A stretch of DNA of 64,000 bases from Actinoplanes xinjiangensis (GCF_003148685.1 NZ_QGGR01000016.1:117008-181007), one strand, 5' to 3'. Counted from the stretch's first letter, positions 25,118 to 33,022 are shown. A program made the numbers and translations. The notes: generated by a model from the letters alone, not told the origin.

Positions 25118-25518
25118 CGGCACCACTTGACGATCGTAATGGTCGTGCCCTTACCCGGTTCCGTGTCGATGGCGAACTCGTCGACCAGGCGACGTGCACC
25201 ACTGAGACCGAGACCGAGGCCGCCACCGGTCGTGTACCCGTCGGTGAGGGCCAGGTCGAGATCGACGATGCCGGGGCCCTGGTCGGCGAAGACGATCCGG
25301 ATGCCGGCTCGCCGCTCGTTGTGGACCCGGGTCACCTCGACCTCGCCGCCACCACCGTAGACCAGCGTGTTGCGGGCCAGCTCACTCGCCGCGGTGACGA
25401 GTTTCGTCTGGTCCACCAGCGACAGCTTGACGGCGACCGAGACGGTACGCACCAGCTGCCGAACCCGGACGACGTCCTGATCGGTCACGACCCGAAGGCG
25501 CTGGCTCTCATCGCTCAC
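25114..25518 (-). CDS. rsbT: Stressosome switch kinase RsbT
   Basis: A 134-residue GHKL-type serine kinase. Signatures are the N-box SELARNTLVYGGGG, G1 DQGPGI and the lid GGGLGLGLSGARRL. In known stressosomes RsbT is held by RsbS/RsbR, phosphorylates both upon stress, leaves the complex and activates a downstream partner such as the RsbU phosphatase. Both operon neighbours fit: rsbS overlaps by 4 nt upstream, and PP2C-domain genes lie downstream. Confidence 0.92.
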   Translation of the reverse strand: MSDESQRLRVVTDQDVVRVRQLVRTVSVAVKLSLVDQTKLVTAASELARNTLVYGGGGEVEVTRVHNERRAGIRIVFADQGPGIVDLDLALTDGYTTGGGLGLGLSGARRLVDEFAIDTEPGKGTTITIVKWCR

Positions 25519-25931
25519 GGCGTGGTTACCACTGCCTGGCCGGGTTCGTCGTCGTCGTCGAACAGTTCGTCGTCCCGGTCGGCCCGGCGGCCGAGCATCT
25601 CGATGCCCAGCTCGACGTTGAGCGCCGTCCGGATACCGGGCAGCGACAGGCCGAGCTCGACCAGCGTGATCGCCACGGCCGGGCGCATGCCGACCACGAC
25701 CGTCTCGGCGTCCAGCACCCGGGAGACCGAGGCGATGGTGGCGATGGTCCGGCCGACGAACGAGTCGACGATGTCGAGCGCGCTGATGTCGATGATGACG
25801 CCGTGCACACCGGTCGCGACGATCCGCTCGGCGAGGTCCTCCTGCAGTTGCAGGGCGACCTGATCCTCCATGTCGATCTGGATGGAGACCAGCAGGATGT
25901 CACCGATCTTCAGGACCGGGACGCGCTCCAC
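25515..25931 (-). CDS. rsbS: Stressosome scaffold RsbS
   Basis: A 138-residue STAS protein. The kinase target is S57 in DIVDSFVGR, matching the serine phosphorylated by RsbT in Bacillus RsbS. The core (1-116) has normal length, but an acidic tail (RRADRDDELFDDDDEPGQ) is added, which is unusual for the family. It sits one base after the rsbR stop and overlaps rsbT by 4 nt. Confidence 0.93.
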   Translation of the reverse strand: MERVPVLKIGDILLVSIQIDMEDQVALQLQEDLAERIVATGVHGVIIDISALDIVDSFVGRTIATIASVSRVLDAETVVVGMRPAVAITLVELGLSLPGIRTALNVELGIEMLGRRADRDDELFDDDDEPGQAVVTTP

Positions 25932-25932
25932 G

Positions 25933-26769
25933 TCAGCGTCCCGATCGCTTGCTCTGGCTGATCACATGGCGCAGTGCGTCGGCGAGCGAAGCCTTGGTGG
26001 CGATGTCGCCGAACTCGATGCCGAGGGCGACGATGGTCTGCGCGATCTGCGGACGGATGCCGGAGATGATGCAGTCGGCGCCCATCAGACGGGCCGCCAC
26101 CACGGTCTTGAGGATGTGCTGGGCGACCTGGGTGTCGACCGCCGGCACACCGGTGATGTCGATGATCGCGTACGGCGAACCGGTGTCCACCAGGGTCTGG
26201 AGAAGGCGCTCCATCACCACCTGGGCACGCGCCGAGTCGAGGGTGCCGACCAGGGGCACCGCGACGACGCCCTCCCACAGCTTGACCACCGGGGTGGACA
26301 GCTCCAGCAACTGCTCGGCCTGGTCCGCGATGATCGCCTCACGGACGCGCACGTAGCTGTCGAAGGTGAAGAGGGCGGCCTGGTCGACGAAGTTCGAGAA
26401 GGCGACGTAGTCCCGCAGGACCGCGGCGTCGTTCTGGTCGCCGAGCGCATCCCGGGTCGCGTCCTTGAACGCGTAGATGCTGACCGCCGTCTCGGTGGCG
26501 CTGAACCCCTGCCGGGCCCGGTTGCTGGACAGCTCGTTGAGCTGGGCGCGCAGCTCGGCGGCCGCATCGTCACCCAGGTCGAGTGCCCCACCGGCGAACG
26601 CCTGCTGAAATCCGCGCTGAAGGTCGGCGGTCTGCCGCCGCAACTCGGCACTGCTCAGACGGCCCCGAAGGCCGGCAGCGGCGAGCTCGGTCCAGCGGCC
26701 GGCCAATTGCTCGGCCTGGCCCTCCAGCAGTTCGGCGAAGCGACTCGCCTCGTCCGGACTGAGCGGCAT
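25933..26769 (-). CDS. rsbR: Stressosome sensor/scaffold RsbR
   Basis: A 278-residue protein: a helical N-terminal sensor domain (about 1-155) and a C-terminal STAS domain (about 165-278). The second phospho-acceptor is T213 in PAVDTQVAQH. At the position of the first Bacillus RsbRA site (T171 by recalled alignment) this protein has S179 in GTLDSARAQ. With RsbS it should form the icosahedral stressosome core. The ATG at 26769 has GGGGGAGG 5 bases upstream; the frame extends to a TTG at 26784. First gene of the six-gene operon. Confidence 0.92.
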   Translation of the reverse strand: MPLSPDEASRFAELLEGQAEQLAGRWTELAAAGLRGRLSSAELRRQTADLQRGFQQAFAGGALDLGDDAAAELRAQLNELSSNRARQGFSATETAVSIYAFKDATRDALGDQNDAAVLRDYVAFSNFVDQAALFTFDSYVRVREAIIADQAEQLLELSTPVVKLWEGVVAVPLVGTLDSARAQVVMERLLQTLVDTGSPYAIIDITGVPAVDTQVAQHILKTVVAARLMGADCIISGIRPQIAQTIVALGIEFGDIATKASLADALRHVISQSKRSGR

Positions 26770-26935
26770 CAGTGCCTCCCCCAACTACAGCGAACCTGCA
26801 CAACGGCCGGACTTTATCATCAGGATGTCCAATAGTTGCTGTAAGCCAAGTAACGGACCGAACCCAAAGGTGCGTCCCGTTCTGCACGCCCCGGGGTACG
26901 TGGAGTACCGTGCAGCAATAACTGGAGGTCGGCGA

Positions 26936-27289
26936 ATGTCCCTGACGGTACAAACGGAACAACGCGACGACATGGTGGTCGTGTCGGTCGCTGGTGAGCT
27001 CGACATGGCAACCGCCCCCCAGCTGCAGGATCAGATCAGTGACCTGCTGGAGAAGGGCCGGACCCGCCTGGTCTTCGACCTCGCCGAGGTGTCCTTCTGC
27101 GACTCGACCGGTCTCTCGGTCTTCGTCCGCGCGAAGAACAGCACTGACGACGCCGGCGGCACCGTCCGGCTGGCCGCGCCGCAGCGAGGGGTGCTCCGCA
27201 TCCTCGAGGTGAGCGGTCTCGTCGAGGTGCTGCACACCTACCCCACGGTCGGCGAAGCGGTCGCCGCCGACGAGCCTGCCCTCGACTGA
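26936..27289 (+). CDS. STAS-domain anti-sigma factor antagonist (RsbV-like)
   Basis: A 117-residue STAS protein with acceptor S57 in FCDSTGLSVFVRAK. It is transcribed divergently from the stressosome operon, 166 bp from rsbR, and is a natural substrate for the PP2C phosphatases encoded there. The ATG at 26936 has GGAGG 7 bases upstream. Its sigma factor and dedicated RsbW kinase are not visible in the window. Confidence 0.85.
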   Translation: MSLTVQTEQRDDMVVVSVAGELDMATAPQLQDQISDLLEKGRTRLVFDLAEVSFCDSTGLSVFVRAKNSTDDAGGTVRLAAPQRGVLRILEVSGLVEVLHTYPTVGEAVAADEPALD

Positions 27290-27372
27290 GGCACCGGTCG
27301 GCGTAGTTTGTCGTCGACCGGTGGCGGGCACCCCGTCGCCGGACTGAATACCCCGGCCCCAGGAGTGTGCCT

Positions 27373-27831
27373 GTGAGCAAGATGTTCCAAGGCTTCAAAG
27401 ACTTCATCATGCGCGGCAACGTCGTCGACCTCGCGGTCGGCGTCGTGATCGGTGCTGCCTTCACCACCGTGGTCACCAGCTTCACCAACGCGTTCCTGAA
27501 GCCACTGATCCAGCTGCTGGGTGGCGGCGAAGGCCTCAACGCCGGGACCTGGAAGGTTCGCGGGGTCCTTTTCGACTACGCATCCTTCGTGAACGCGGTC
27601 ATCACCTTCCTGCTGACCGCCGCGGTGCTCTACTTCCTGGTGGTGTTCCCGCTGAACCGGCTCGCCGAGCGCCGTCGCCGCGGCGAGGAGCCGCCGCCGA
27701 AGGCCCCCAGCGAAGAGGTCAAGCTGCTCACCGAGATCCGCGACGCGCTGCTGCGCGGCCAGGGCAACCAGGTGCCCAACAGCGCCCTCGACGAGGTCCT
27801 CAAGCGGTCGCAGCCCGACCAGCCCCGCTGA
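27373..27831 (+). CDS. mscL: Large-conductance mechanosensitive channel MscL
   Basis: A 152-residue membrane channel that opens under membrane tension to release solutes in osmotic downshock. The N-terminal helix and TM1 (FKDFIMRGNVVDLAVGVVIG) are nearly canonical, TM2 is FVNAVITFLLTAAVLYFLVV, and the C-terminal helix contains EVKLLTEIRDALL. The GTG at 27373 has AGGAG 7 bases upstream. It follows the STAS gene by 83 bp on the same strand, so shared osmotic-stress control with the stressosome is possible but unproven. Confidence 0.95.
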   Translation: MSKMFQGFKDFIMRGNVVDLAVGVVIGAAFTTVVTSFTNAFLKPLIQLLGGGEGLNAGTWKVRGVLFDYASFVNAVITFLLTAAVLYFLVVFPLNRLAERRRRGEEPPPKAPSEEVKLLTEIRDALLRGQGNQVPNSALDEVLKRSQPDQPR

Positions 27832-27852
27832 AAATCTGAAAAGATCAGCCCT

Positions 27853-27892
27853 CCCGGCACTGTATCGAACACATGTTCGATACAGTGCCGGG
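27853..27892. promoter_or_regulatory. 40-bp palindrome containing a perfect LexA/SOS box
   Basis: Perfect 19-bp arms (27853-27871 and 27874-27892) around a 2-base centre. The centre of the palindrome, 27864-27879, is TCGAACACATGTTCGA, an exact match to the actinobacterial SOS box TCGAAC-N4-GTTCGA. The right arm ends directly at the ATG at 27893. The length far beyond a LexA half-site suggests an additional DNA or RNA role. Confidence 0.8.
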
Positions 27893-28126
27893 ATGGAGCA
27901 GCGTAAGCACTGGTGGAACAGCAAATGGGGGCGGCTGGCCCGTAAGGACGTCTACTTACGCACCAGCGGCGATCAGTGGTATGTCGAGCAGCGCGCCGGC
28001 GGCTCGGACGGGGTCTCGCACTTCTTCGAGTACGACAGTGAGGACGCGGCTCTCGACATGATCCGCGCCCTGCTCTCCGGCCCCGACGAGTGGCGTGAGC
28101 TGTCGGTCCGACCAGCCGACCGATAA
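27893..28126 (+). CDS. Unrecognised 77-residue protein behind an SOS-box palindrome
   Basis: A small soluble protein, rich in Trp (HWWNSKWGRLARK, QWYVEQ) with an acidic C-terminal half (FFEYDSEDAALDMIRALL). No family is recognised. The ATG directly abuts the 40-bp palindrome, leaving no room for a ribosome-binding site, so the mRNA may be leaderless. The SOS box suggests induction by DNA damage. Confidence 0.65.
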   Translation: MEQRKHWWNSKWGRLARKDVYLRTSGDQWYVEQRAGGSDGVSHFFEYDSEDAALDMIRALLSGPDEWRELSVRPADR

Positions 28127-28168
28127 AGACCGCCCCGACCGGTAAGGCAGCGCCGACGGCGAAGACCG

Positions 28169-28945
28169 CTAGGCCGCCTGATGATCGTCCCGATGCAGCG
28201 CGGTCAACGGGCCGTGTGGCGGCGGCAGCAGCCGCAGTCCCGGCCGGGGAGCCTCCTCCAGGGTCTCCGCGTCGAAACGTGCCCGCCAGCCGGCACCCAT
28301 CCGGGAACCGGGCGGCCGCACCTCGCCTCCGGCACCTCGGGACAACGCCACCACCAGCAGATATCCGGCGATCACGAACCCGTGGCCGACCAGCCGGCCG
28401 GCGTCGACACGCCCGGCGGTCAGGTCAGTGACCGAGATCAGCAGCAGCATCCCGACGAAAGCGGTCAGCATCGGCACCAGCCCGGTCGGTCGGGTCCGCC
28501 GCAGCGCGATGAAGAGATATCCGGCACCGACCGCGACGTTCCACGCCGCCGACTCGTGCCAGAGGTGCCCCTGTGAGGCGCCCAGCCCGTTGTGCGCGTG
28601 GTCCACGGTCGCCCCGCCACCGACCTGCGTCAGCCCGAGGATCAGCTGCACCGCCCCGACCAGGGCCAGCGCCACGTAGAGCACGGCCGCCGCGGGCAGT
28701 CGGGGCCGCCACCGGCGCCGGGCCGGCGGTTGCTCCGGCAGGGCGGCCAGGATCGCCTCGGTCAGGTCCGGCACCTGGGGCACCGCCGCCGTCCGGGTCA
28801 GCCGGTTGACCACCGCCGCCCGGTCCAGCCAGTCCCGGCAGCCGGCGCACCCGGCCAGGTGCTCGTCGACCAACGGGCGCATCGCCGGGTCGTCCTCGCC
28901 GTCCAGCTGCGCGGAGAGCATCTCGCGCCACCGCTCACATGCCAT
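28169..28945 (-). CDS. zf-HC2 anti-sigma-like membrane protein
   Basis: A 258-residue protein. The N-terminal zinc-binding anti-sigma motif is C3...H29-x3-C33-x2-C36 (DEHLAGCAGCRDWL). About four to five hydrophobic helices follow between residues 82 and 215, rather than the single one of a simple anti-sigma factor. The ATG at 28945 precedes the expected ACERWREML opening; the frame extends to 28993. No sigma gene is adjacent, so the partner is unknown. Confidence 0.75.
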   Translation of the reverse strand: MACERWREMLSAQLDGEDDPAMRPLVDEHLAGCAGCRDWLDRAAVVNRLTRTAAVPQVPDLTEAILAALPEQPPARRRWRPRLPAAAVLYVALALVGAVQLILGLTQVGGGATVDHAHNGLGASQGHLWHESAAWNVAVGAGYLFIALRRTRPTGLVPMLTAFVGMLLLISVTDLTAGRVDAGRLVGHGFVIAGYLLVVALSRGAGGEVRPPGSRMGAGWRARFDAETLEEAPRPGLRLLPPPHGPLTALHRDDHQAA

Positions 28946-28989
28946 GCCCTGATAGTCGCCTGCGAGGTCGCCCGAGTTCCCGCCGGGGT

Positions 28990-29589
28990 TCACTGATGTT
29001 CGTGGCCGAGCATCCGGCGCCGCTCGCGGAAGGCACGGAGGTTCGCCGTGTTGCCACAGGTGCTGACGTCATGCCAGACCCCGCTGTTGTTGCGCGAGGT
29101 GTCGAAGAAGGCGGCCCGGCACGCCTGGTTGTTGCACAGTTTCAGCCGCGGCCACATCCCCGCCTGCTGGGCCAGGAGCGCCTCCGCCCACAACGCCGAC
29201 GCCAGCCACCGCACGCCGCGGCCGGTCGGCACCACCCGCACCCAGCCCGCCCCGTCCGGCACCAGGCTCACCTGGACGTCGGCCGGCGGCAGCAGTGCCT
29301 CGTCCACCTCCGGGCTGGTCCCCGCCGTCACCACATGCTCGAAGGCGGTCCGCAGCCGGCGCATCGACCGCAGATCGGCGACGGAGAGCAGCAGAGTGGG
29401 CCCCGGCAGCCCCGACACATGCGACCACAGACCGAGCGCATCGGTCACCCACCACTGGGCGTCCTCGACGCTGCCCAGCAGGTCAGGTGCATACGACATC
29501 GCCGGGCGGGTGTTCAGCAGCTCCTGCACGAGCGCGAATCCACCGGGCGCCTCCCGTACGCCGTGCCGCGCGCTCGCCTTCCATGACAT
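28990..29589 (-). CDS. CGNR zinc-finger / ABATE-domain regulator
   Basis: A 199-residue predicted transcriptional regulator. An N-terminal ABATE (stress-induced) domain covers about 15-145. A C-terminal CGNR zinc finger (KLCNNQACRAAFFDTSRNNS, then STCGNTANLRAFRERR) binds one zinc and probably DNA. The ATG at 29589 is chosen over a TTG two codons upstream. It lies 44 bp before the zf-HC2 gene on the same strand. Confidence 0.85.
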   Translation of the reverse strand: MSWKASARHGVREAPGGFALVQELLNTRPAMSYAPDLLGSVEDAQWWVTDALGLWSHVSGLPGPTLLLSVADLRSMRRLRTAFEHVVTAGTSPEVDEALLPPADVQVSLVPDGAGWVRVVPTGRGVRWLASALWAEALLAQQAGMWPRLKLCNNQACRAAFFDTSRNNSGVWHDVSTCGNTANLRAFRERRRMLGHEHQ

Positions 29590-29699
29590 AAACAAAGCCT
29601 ACTCGGCTCTTTTTCCTGTGCGCCCGCCACGCCACCCGCGCGAGTGGACGATTGCCGTTCATCGGTGGACGGTCGTGAATGAGTCTCTAGACTTCACCT

Positions 29700-30494
29700 G
29701 TGCGTAGAGCTCTGGCGATCACGATCGCGGCCGCGGTGGCGCTGACCCTCGCCGCCGGCTGCGAATCGGGGACACCGACCGCGGACGGGCCGCCTCCGGG
29801 CGTACCGTCATCGTCGTCGCCTGCCGCGCCCACCGGATCGCCGTCGCAGCCGGCTCCCGCGCCCACCGCCTCCTCGGCTCCGGCGACGCCGGAGCCGAAA
29901 CGGAAGCTGAAGAGCGGCCTGGAGGGCCCGGACGTCCTGGCGCTCCAGCAGCGCCTCACCGAGCTGGGTTACTGGAACGGCGAAGCGGACGGGAAATTCG
30001 GGTCGACCACCCAGCAGGCGGTCTACGCGGTGCAGAAGGCGGCGGGCATCCGCCGCGACGGCACGGTCGGCCCCAACACCCGAAAGGCCTTGGACCAGGG
30101 GGTACGCCCGAAGGCGCGCTCCACCACCGGCACCATGGTCGAGATCGATCTGAAACGGCAGCTGCTGCTCCTGGTCACCGACGGTCAGGTCACCCGCACC
30201 TTCAACACGTCGACCGGGTCGAACGAGTATTACCAGCAGGAGGGTGAGACCTACCTGGCCGACACCCCGCGCGGGAAGTTCAAGGTGGGCCGCCAGATCG
30301 ACGGGTGGCGTGACGCTCCGCTCGGCCTGCTGTGGCGCCCCAAGTACTTCAACGGCGGCATCGCGGTGCACGGCGCCCCGAGCGTTCCGCCCTATCCGGC
30401 GTCACACGGATGCGCCCGCGTCTCCGTCTCCGCGATGAACTGGCTGTGGAAGAACGACGCCATTCCCCTGAAGATGCGGGTCTGGGTGTACTGA
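29700..30494 (+). CDS. Lipoprotein L,D-transpeptidase with peptidoglycan-binding domain
   Basis: A 264-residue envelope enzyme that forms 3-3 crosslinks in peptidoglycan. The signal peptide ends in a lipobox, LAAGC, with lipidated C21. A Pro/Ser/Ala linker spans about 25-65, PG_binding_1 about 70-130 (EGPDVLALQQRLTELGYWNG) and YkuD about 140-264. The catalytic motif is visible as H224 (VHGAP) and SHGCARVS with H236 and C238. The GTG at 29700 starts the signal peptide directly (VRRALAITIAAA). Confidence 0.92.
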   Translation: MRRALAITIAAAVALTLAAGCESGTPTADGPPPGVPSSSSPAAPTGSPSQPAPAPTASSAPATPEPKRKLKSGLEGPDVLALQQRLTELGYWNGEADGKFGSTTQQAVYAVQKAAGIRRDGTVGPNTRKALDQGVRPKARSTTGTMVEIDLKRQLLLLVTDGQVTRTFNTSTGSNEYYQQEGETYLADTPRGKFKVGRQIDGWRDAPLGLLWRPKYFNGGIAVHGAPSVPPYPASHGCARVSVSAMNWLWKNDAIPLKMRVWVY

Positions 30495-30514
30495 GGCGGT
30501 CAGCGCACCGCCTC
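30493..30514. terminator. Hairpin spanning two convergent stop codons
   Basis: 8-bp perfect arms, GAGGCGGT (30493-30500) and ACCGCCTC (30507-30514), with a 6-base loop. It overlaps the ends of the L,D-transpeptidase gene and of the convergent gene, so it probably terminates in both directions. Confidence 0.55.
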
Positions 30515-30994
30515 CAGGCGCCGTGCCCGGCGGGGTGCCGGGATGACGACGGGCGCATATCCGGGCGGCCACGCCGCACCGTGGATCTCGGCACAGAGCA
30601 CCACACCGAGCCACGGCACCCACGGCCCGATGATCTCCACCGTCCCGTACCCGCGGACGTCCAGCGTGAGCGCCCACTCGTCGGGCCGCGGCCGCAGCCC
30701 GGTCACCGCCCGCAGCGCGAACGAATCGTCGCCCAGCAGCAACCGCCGGTTGGTGACCACAGCGATTTCCCGATCGCCCCCGATGACGTCGACCGGGAAC
30801 CATCCATACTGTTTCTCACCGGCCCACAGCGGAACCGTCGGGCTGACCGCGGCCGGGCGGCCACCCCGCTCGACGAGGCCGGCCAGCATCCTCATGGACC
30901 GGTAGCCGGCCAGAAGCTGCCCAGGGTCGTAAACCGACAAAACATTCTCCGATCTGACGGACCGCCCGATGCGGCCCGCCTCCGACCCTGGCAC
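30500..30994 (-). CDS. Unrecognised protein, PH/GRAM-like fold possible
   Basis: A 164-residue soluble protein. The central part is beta-rich (EIAVVTNRRLLLGDDSFALRAVTG, then WALTLDVRGYGTVEIIGPWVPWLG), reminiscent of bacterial PH-like or GRAM domains. This is a weak impression, not a family assignment. The GTG at 30994 begins the frame; internal starts cannot be excluded. Convergent with the transpeptidase. Confidence 0.6.
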   Translation of the reverse strand: MPGSEAGRIGRSVRSENVLSVYDPGQLLAGYRSMRMLAGLVERGGRPAAVSPTVPLWAGEKQYGWFPVDVIGGDREIAVVTNRRLLLGDDSFALRAVTGLRPRPDEWALTLDVRGYGTVEIIGPWVPWLGVVLCAEIHGAAWPPGYAPVVIPAPRRARRLEAVR

Positions 30995-31148
30995 GCGAAG
31001 GCCGTCACCCCAAGCGAATACACCCCAAAGGTGAGCCCGAAATTTCCGACCTATCCGCTTAATCCCTTTGAGTCCGTCTTTGATGTACCGCGGGAGGCCA
31101 CTCTGTGCATGCCGGGAACCTTCCGAGACGGTCGCGGGTGAGAGAGGT

Positions 31149-31646
31149 ATGAGCCGAAAGCCCGCCGAGGATGCCGTGTCAGAGCTGTACGCATCCTGCT
31201 ACCGGCGACTCGTCGGGGTGATCACCCTCGCCGCCCCGAGCCGGGCCGAGGCCGAGGAGTGCGTCCAGGAGGCATTCCTCCGCGTCCTCAGCAGGTGGGA
31301 CCACGTGTCACAGCTCGATTCCCCCGAGGCCTGGGTCCGGACCGTGGCCTTCAACCTGCTGTCGAACCGGCGACGGAAGGCACGTAACGCCATCCGCGCG
31401 CTGCTGCGCCACGGCCCGCCACCCACCGAGCCACCACCGAGCCCCAACCGGGTCGACCTGACCCACGCGATGCGCCGGCTGCCGATCGGCCAACGCCAGG
31501 CCGTGGTGATGCACCACGTTCTCGGGCTCAGCATCGAAGAGATCGCCCGAGCACTGAAAGTCGCCCCCGGAACGGTGAAATCCCGCCTCAGCCGGGCCCG
31601 CACCGCACTGGCCGCGACCTTGCGAGAGGAGACCACGCATGCCTGA
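31149..31646 (+). CDS. ECF RNA polymerase sigma factor
   Basis: A 165-residue ECF sigma factor. Region 2 is at about 12-75 (ELYASCYRRLVGVITLAAPS, ECVQEAFLRVLSRWD). Region 4 is at about 105-160 (LPIGQRQAVVMHHVLGLSIEEIARAL, APGTVKSRLSRARTAL). GAGAGG lies only 1-2 bases before the ATG, so the true start could differ slightly. Its last 8 bases overlap the next gene, which probably encodes its regulator. Confidence 0.88.
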   Translation: MSRKPAEDAVSELYASCYRRLVGVITLAAPSRAEAEECVQEAFLRVLSRWDHVSQLDSPEAWVRTVAFNLLSNRRRKARNAIRALLRHGPPPTEPPPSPNRVDLTHAMRRLPIGQRQAVVMHHVLGLSIEEIARALKVAPGTVKSRLSRARTALAATLREETTHA

Positions 31647-32145
31647 CCTCAGCGAACTGCTGACCACCGAGGCGATTCGGCTACAGCCGGCCCATCAGCC
31701 CGCATTCCCTGATCTGGTACGGGCCAGGCGGCGGCAACGAACCCGGTTGATCGCCGGCGTGGCGCTCATCGCCCTGGCCGGAGCCGGCGGCGCTACGGCT
31801 TTCCTCGAAGCGGATCCCGGCCGCCCTGATGACACGGTCCGTGCGCCGGCCGGACCGTTCCCGGTCACCGTCACCGGTCTGCTGCAGCAGGTCGGCGGAC
31901 CCCAGGGCACCCCACCCCGGGGAATCCCGGGAACGGTCTGGTTCCGGGCGGACGACGGCACGATCACACCCGCCCCGACGGCGGACAGCGGCCGGTTCAC
32001 CATCACCGTTGCCGCCGGCCGGTACGTGGTCACCGGAGCCCCCGGCGGCGATCCTCAACAGCCGCCGACCTGCCGGGCCGAGACCCCCTTGACGGTCTCC
32101 ACCGACGGCCTCACCGGCGTCGAGGTCAACTGCCACATCCGCTGA
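31639..32145 (+). CDS. Single-pass membrane protein, likely regulator of the ECF sigma factor
   Basis: A 168-residue protein: about 35 N-terminal cytoplasmic residues, a transmembrane helix at about 36-56 (LIAGVALIALAGAGGATAF) and an extracytoplasmic beta-rich domain with two cysteines (TCRAET and NCHIR). The layout mirrors the sigma/membrane-partner pair at 1778-3084. No ZAS motif is seen. Coupling with the sigma gene is the main evidence for its role. Confidence 0.65.
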   Translation: MPDLSELLTTEAIRLQPAHQPAFPDLVRARRRQRTRLIAGVALIALAGAGGATAFLEADPGRPDDTVRAPAGPFPVTVTGLLQQVGGPQGTPPRGIPGTVWFRADDGTITPAPTADSGRFTITVAAGRYVVTGAPGGDPQQPPTCRAETPLTVSTDGLTGVEVNCHIR

Positions 32146-32154
32146 CGCCCCGAA

Positions 32155-32226
32155 CCGGTGCTGCTGTACGGCCCGGCAACGGAACAGGTCAGTGCCGGAA
32201 ATCCGGCACTGGGATTCAAATGGCTG
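32155..32226. repeat. Degenerate copy of the AICE terminal sequence
   Basis: This stretch matches the sequence between integrase and att at about 47911-47960 (CTGCTGTACGGCCC, GTCAGTGCCGG, CCGGCACTG) and the copy at about 33229-33280, but it lacks the tRNA-derived core. It is probably a relic of a third insertion at this site. Confidence 0.5.
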
Positions 32227-32285
32227 GGTCTGCGCGGACTGCGCCTATGAGTTCGATCAGCAATCTCTGATCCTCGCCATTGCTA

Positions 32286-32321
32286 GGCGCCTTGATCCAG
32301 AGCAGGCAAGATTCGGCAGTA
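32286..32321. repeat. 36-bp dispersed repeat, copy A
   Basis: Near-identical to 34316-34350; both contain GGCGCCTTGATCCAGA and ATTCGGCAGTA. No coding role is apparent. The two copies flank the decayed element and may mark old element boundaries. Confidence 0.6.
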
Positions 32322-32385
32322 ATAGCTGGTCAACGGAGTAAAACCGAGTCCGACACCCCTCCGCCTCGGTTGTGGCGGCAGATCC

Positions 32386-32724
32386 CTAGTTGTTCGGAAG
32401 GGCAGCGCGCCTGGCTGCTTCTTCCGCAAGTGCCTTTTGGGTTATGCGCTGTAGTTCTTCGGGCGTCAAGTCGGCTGGCTGGGCGGTGTTCGGGTCGGCA
32501 GAATCGCGGTCAACCAACTGCGCCATCGGTGCGGACTCTCGTGGCGCCGGGAGCTGGTAGGAGGTGTCGTCACTACTCGCGGGTGACGGAGTGTCCCCGT
32601 CGGCCCGCGCCGTTACAGCCGCACCCAAGACCGCTACCGCGATGACGACACCGGCGGCACCGACGGTCAGCCCGTGTTTAGGGGTGTGGGCATGCGTGGA
32701 GGCCGAAGGCTCAGGTGATCGCAT
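32386..32724 (-). CDS. Small membrane-anchored protein of unknown function
   Basis: A 112-residue protein with one hydrophobic helix at about 19-42 (LTVGAAGVVIAVAVLGAAV), then a Ser/Pro/Asp-rich external part and a helical C-terminus (LTPEELQRITQKALAEEAARR). No family is recognised. The frame is open upstream but composition and a GAGGG just before the ATG favour this start. It lies between relics of integrated elements and may be element cargo. Confidence 0.5.
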   Translation of the reverse strand: MRSPEPSASTHAHTPKHGLTVGAAGVVIAVAVLGAAVTARADGDTPSPASSDDTSYQLPAPRESAPMAQLVDRDSADPNTAQPADLTPEELQRITQKALAEEAARRAALPNN

Positions 32725-32774
32725 GCCCTCTACCCTCGGTGTCCCACTGTGGATCGTCAAGAGACTCTGATGGC

Positions 32775-33022
32775 GTCGACATGCAATTCCAGCTTGTCGG
32801 TAAGGACCTGCTGCACCGCGCGACGAAGACACCCACCTCGGATGACGCCTGCCACTCCCGGAGACCTGCACGGTCGCCCTCCGCGAGCGAGCCGCAGCCC
32901 AGCAGACAGCCAAGGAGGAAGCCGGCGAAGCGTGGCAGCCGACCGACTTGGTCTTTTCACGACCCGCTTCGGCAACCACCCGCGCGGCGCTCAAGAAGTG
33001 GGGCGAGTCCCTTGATCACTGA
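32775..33022 (+). pseudogene. Decayed integrase relic
   Basis: Clear nucleotide similarity to the 3' part of the intact integrase gene (about 47238-47689). About 206 bp between two TCGGCA hexamers (47430 and 47636 in the intact gene) is missing here, joining CGCTTCGGCA directly to ACCACCCGCGCGGC. That deletion shifts the frame and removes the region with the catalytic tyrosine. The final codons and stop (CTTGATCACTGA) are kept. Confidence 0.85.

Noticed and set aside
26870..26910. Sigma-B/F-type promoter (GTT...GGGTAC) before the STAS gene
   Set aside because: Spacing between the elements is about 12 bases, shorter than the usual 14-16, so the match is not convincing.
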